A DNA stretch of 7,256 bases, taken from assembly GCA_023381235.1 (NCBI GenBank), contig JAMCTV010000127.1, forward strand, positions 1 to 7,256. Reading direction: 5' to 3'. Origin of the DNA: Gammaproteobacteria bacterium (GTDB taxonomy: Bacteria > Pseudomonadota > Gammaproteobacteria > SURF-13). The notes beneath the pieces are model-generated. The model saw only the letters and a list, made by a program, of their open reading frames with translations. It was not told where the DNA came from and made no database searches. Numbering within the stretch: position 1 is the first letter of the stretch; each line of letters opens with the position of its first letter. The translations under genes and the position numbers were made by a program. Of the stretch, positions 5,543-7,256 are shown piece after piece.

Positions 5543-7256
5543 TTATGGATAGACGTTGGGGATGTAATTCTCGAAGCGCGTGTACTGGCCGAGGAAGGTG
5601 AGACGCACCGTGCCGGTGGGGCCGTTGCGCTGTTTGGCGATGGCGACCTCGGCGATGCCTTTGTCCTTGCTGTCTTCGTTGTAAACTTCATCACGGTAGA
5701 TGAACATGATGACGTCGGCGTCCTGCTCGATGCTGCCCGACTCGCGCAAATCCGACATCACCGGACGCTTGTTGGGGCGCTGTTCCAGATTGCGATTCAA
5801 CTGCGACAGCGCGATCACCGGCACCTGCAGTTCCTTGGCCAGCGCCTTGAGCGAACGCGAAATCTCGGAGATTTCGTTGGTGCGCGTCTCCTGCGTGCCG
5901 GTCACCTGCATCAGTTGCAGGTAATCCACCACCACCATGCCGATGTTGTGCTCGCGCTTCAAGCGCCGCGCGCGTGCGCGCAGATCGGCGGGCGACAGCG
6001 CGGGGGTATCGTCTATGAAGATCGAGGTCTGATCGAGAATATTCACCGATGAAGTAAGCCGCGGCCAATCGTCGTCATCCAATCGGCCGGTGCGCACCTT
6101 GTGCTGGTCTATGCGGCCGAGCGAAGACATCATGCGCATGGTGAGTTGTTCCGCCGACATTTCCATGCTGAATACGACGACGGGAGTTTTTTCCTTGATC
6201 GCCGCGTGCTCCGCAATATTCATGGCGAATGAGGTATTGTGAGTCACCACGTAGTCATCCGTGATATACAGATGGTCAGGGTGGGTCACGGAGATGCATT
6301 GAGCCCCGGCGATGCGGGTCGGCTCGACGGATAGAAACACCGGCCGCCAATTGCGTCGTGGCTTGCCAGTGATACGGCCAAGCTTGTCGCTGAGCAGGAC
6401 GAGAGACTGAGGGTCTGGGTGGTGGATATTGCAAACAAAGGATGGCTTGCCGATACGTTGCTCGCCCTTATAAGTATAAGTCGGGCGGCGATTGCGTATC
6501 GTGCACCACCCTCCAAGCGAGCGCACCAGTTCGGCGACATCTCGCGCCAGGCGTTCGCTCGAAGTGCCGAAACGGACACTGCCCCAGCGCTCCACCCACC
6601 CGTCAGTATCAATCAATCCTCTTAGCACATCGAGACGGACAGAGCGCGAAGCACCCAGGTATGCGCCGGGGATGAATTTTTCCTCGCTCAACACGTCCCA
6701 TAAACCCAGCCCGTGAAGCGCCTCTTTGATCGCATTCGGGGTGTAACCCCGAATGCCCGAATGATGATGCCCGGCGCTTTGTACAATGCGGTAATCATAA
6801 CCACCCGCGGCGCGCAAAGTGAACTCTTCTCCAGCACGCTCCTGAAGCCTATTTAACATCTCGGTTGCCGCTGTTGAAAACACGACCGAACTGCCAGATA
6901 GTTTCCCATCACCCAGTAAAGCGCCGAGCAGCCAGGGGTCCAACGGTAAGGCCTCGGCATGCCCGAATTCTCCGTTCGGCGTATCAATCCACAACCGATG
7001 CTTGTAACGCGCCTTGGTAAGTAAAGTAGCCACTTGATCCGTGGACAATACACGTGGCTGCGGCCACCCTCGGTAATGCACACGCCAGAGGTGTTCGGCA
7101 CAACACTCCGTGCTTCTGCCATCCGAGAACCTGACTCGGAACACCTGTTTCTTCCCTTGCGGAAAGAGCCCGCTTACCAAGGAGCGCCGACCGTCAACTG
7201 AAGCCAGTTCGTCACCAAGACGTAACTCTCCCATAGTTTTCCAACCCGATATGGTC
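5543..7256 (-). CDS. dnaB: Replicative DNA helicase DnaB with intein (5' end outside window)
   Basis: DnaB is the hexameric 5'-3' helicase that unwinds DNA at the replication fork. The window shows the C-terminal part of the precursor, about 571 codons: some 340 of intein, then 230 of DnaB from TSFAMNIAEHAA to the stop at 5543. Residues are numbered from the in-frame ATG at 7234. SMEMS holds the catalytic Glu (358). VVVDYLQLM (434-442) is Walker B with Asp437. LSQLNR (476-481) carries the sensor Gln. LRESGSIEQDAD (496-507) is uninterrupted. KQRNG (534-538) supplies the arginine finger. The ATG at 7234 is internal to the intein and is not a start: the frame stays open to 7255 (TISGWKT). The DnaB N-terminal domain, linker and the first part of Walker A (GRPSMGK in relatives) lie beyond the right edge. 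Splicing is required to rebuild the P-loop. dnaB is the first of dnaB-alr-radA here. Confidence 0.95.
   Translation of the reverse strand, partial: TISGWKTMGELRLGDELASVDGRRSLVSGLFPQGKKQVFRVRFSDGRSTECCAEHLWRVHYRGWPQPRVLSTDQVATLLTKARYKHRLWIDTPNGEFGHAEALPLDPWLLGALLGDGKLSGSSVVFSTAATEMLNRLQERAGEEFTLRAAGGYDYRIVQSAGHHHSGIRGYTPNAIKEALHGLGLWDVLSEEKFIPGAYLGASRSVRLDVLRGLIDTDGWVERWGSVRFGTSSERLARDVAELVRSLGGWCTIRNRRPTYTYKGEQRIGKPSFVCNIHHPDPQSLVLLSDKLGRITGKPRRNWRPVFLSVEPTRIAGAQCISVTHPDHLYITDDYVVTHNTSFAMNIAEHAAIKEKTPVVVFSMEMSAEQLTMRMMSSLGRIDQHKVRTGRLDDDDWPRLTSSVNILDQTSIFIDDTPALSPADLRARARRLKREHNIGMVVVDYLQLMQVTGTQETRTNEISEISRSLKALAKELQVPVIALSQLNRNLEQRPNKRPVMSDLRESGSIEQDADVIMFIYRDEVYNEDSKDKGIAEVAIAKQRNGPTGTVRLTFLGQYTRFENYIPNVYP
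6236..7256 (-). mobile_element. Intein with LAGLIDADG homing endonuclease, inserted in the DnaB Walker A loop (N-terminus outside window)
   Basis: This is an in-frame protein-splicing element that also encodes a homing endonuclease. Residues are numbered from the ATG at 7234. ELRLGDELASVDG is the usual segment after block A, so the N-terminal Cys or Ser lies shortly beyond 7256. Block B is ECCAEHLW with His48; the usual Thr three residues before it is Cys45. The endonuclease has two motifs, LGALLGDG (103-110, Asp109) and LRGLIDTDG (204-212, Asp211), so both catalytic acids are present. Block F is HLYITDDYVV (321-330), and block G is THN with His332 and terminal Asn333. The next residue, Thr334, is the extein nucleophile. 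The DNA looks less GC-rich than the flanking dnaB sequence, consistent with horizontal arrival. With both splicing and cutting motifs present, it is likely to be splicing-competent and still mobile. Confidence 0.95.

Noticed and set aside
5300..6052. A 250-codon plus-strand open frame across alr and dnaB
   Set aside because: His/Arg-rich composition and full overlap with two conserved genes on the other strand mark it as a shadow.
6419..6716. Several plus-strand open frames opposite the intein
   Set aside because: They lie antisense to the conserved intein endonuclease, lack good ribosome binding sites and show Arg/Ser/Pro-rich composition typical of shadow frames.
7232..7234. ATG at 7234 as the real start of the minus-strand gene
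   Set aside because: The frame remains open to the window edge, and this ATG lies inside the intein after its N-terminal block; a start here would give an intein without its first catalytic residue.

Overview
The window is GC-rich, densely coded bacterial chromosome, most likely from a gammaproteobacterium. The minus-strand order dnaB, alr, radA is a classical gammaproteobacterial arrangement. A PilZ protein convergent with radA and a nearby plsC-type acyltransferase fit the same group. The genus cannot be named from the sequence.

Layout from left to right. Positions 1-1499 (+) hold the C-terminal part of a UvrD/RecB/AddA-like helicase that enters from outside the window. It stops shortly after helicase motif VI, with no nuclease domain. 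Positions 1591-1950 (+) encode a small protein with three predicted membrane segments and no recognised family. Positions 1959-2636 (-) encode a short lysophospholipid acyltransferase of the PlsC type, convergent with the membrane protein. A 68-bp AT-rich divergent spacer (2637-2704) separates it from a PilZ-domain gene (2705 onward, +). That gene is broken by a one-base frameshift near 2867, and its restored frame runs into the 3' end of radA. Positions 3084-7256 (-) are a compact cluster, transcribed right to left: dnaB (5' end outside), alr and radA. There is a 21-bp gap between dnaB and alr, and a TGATG stop/start overlap between alr and radA.

The main discovery is in dnaB. The helicase coding sequence is interrupted by an intein placed inside the Walker A loop, just before its Thr. 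The window shows about 340 residues of the intein: splicing block B, a two-motif LAGLIDADG homing endonuclease with both aspartates, and a C-terminal His-Asn junction followed by the extein Thr. The N-terminal Cys or Ser of the intein lies just beyond position 7256. Replicative helicase activity should therefore depend on protein splicing.

Functionally, the window joins replication (DnaB), recombination and repair (RadA and the UvrD-like helicase), cell-wall D-alanine supply (Alr), phospholipid remodelling (PlsC-like) and a damaged c-di-GMP receptor. I saw no tRNA, rRNA, CRISPR array, insertion sequence or convincing intrinsic terminator. No gene-free stretch reaches 300 bases; the two longest are 1500-1590 and 2637-2704.
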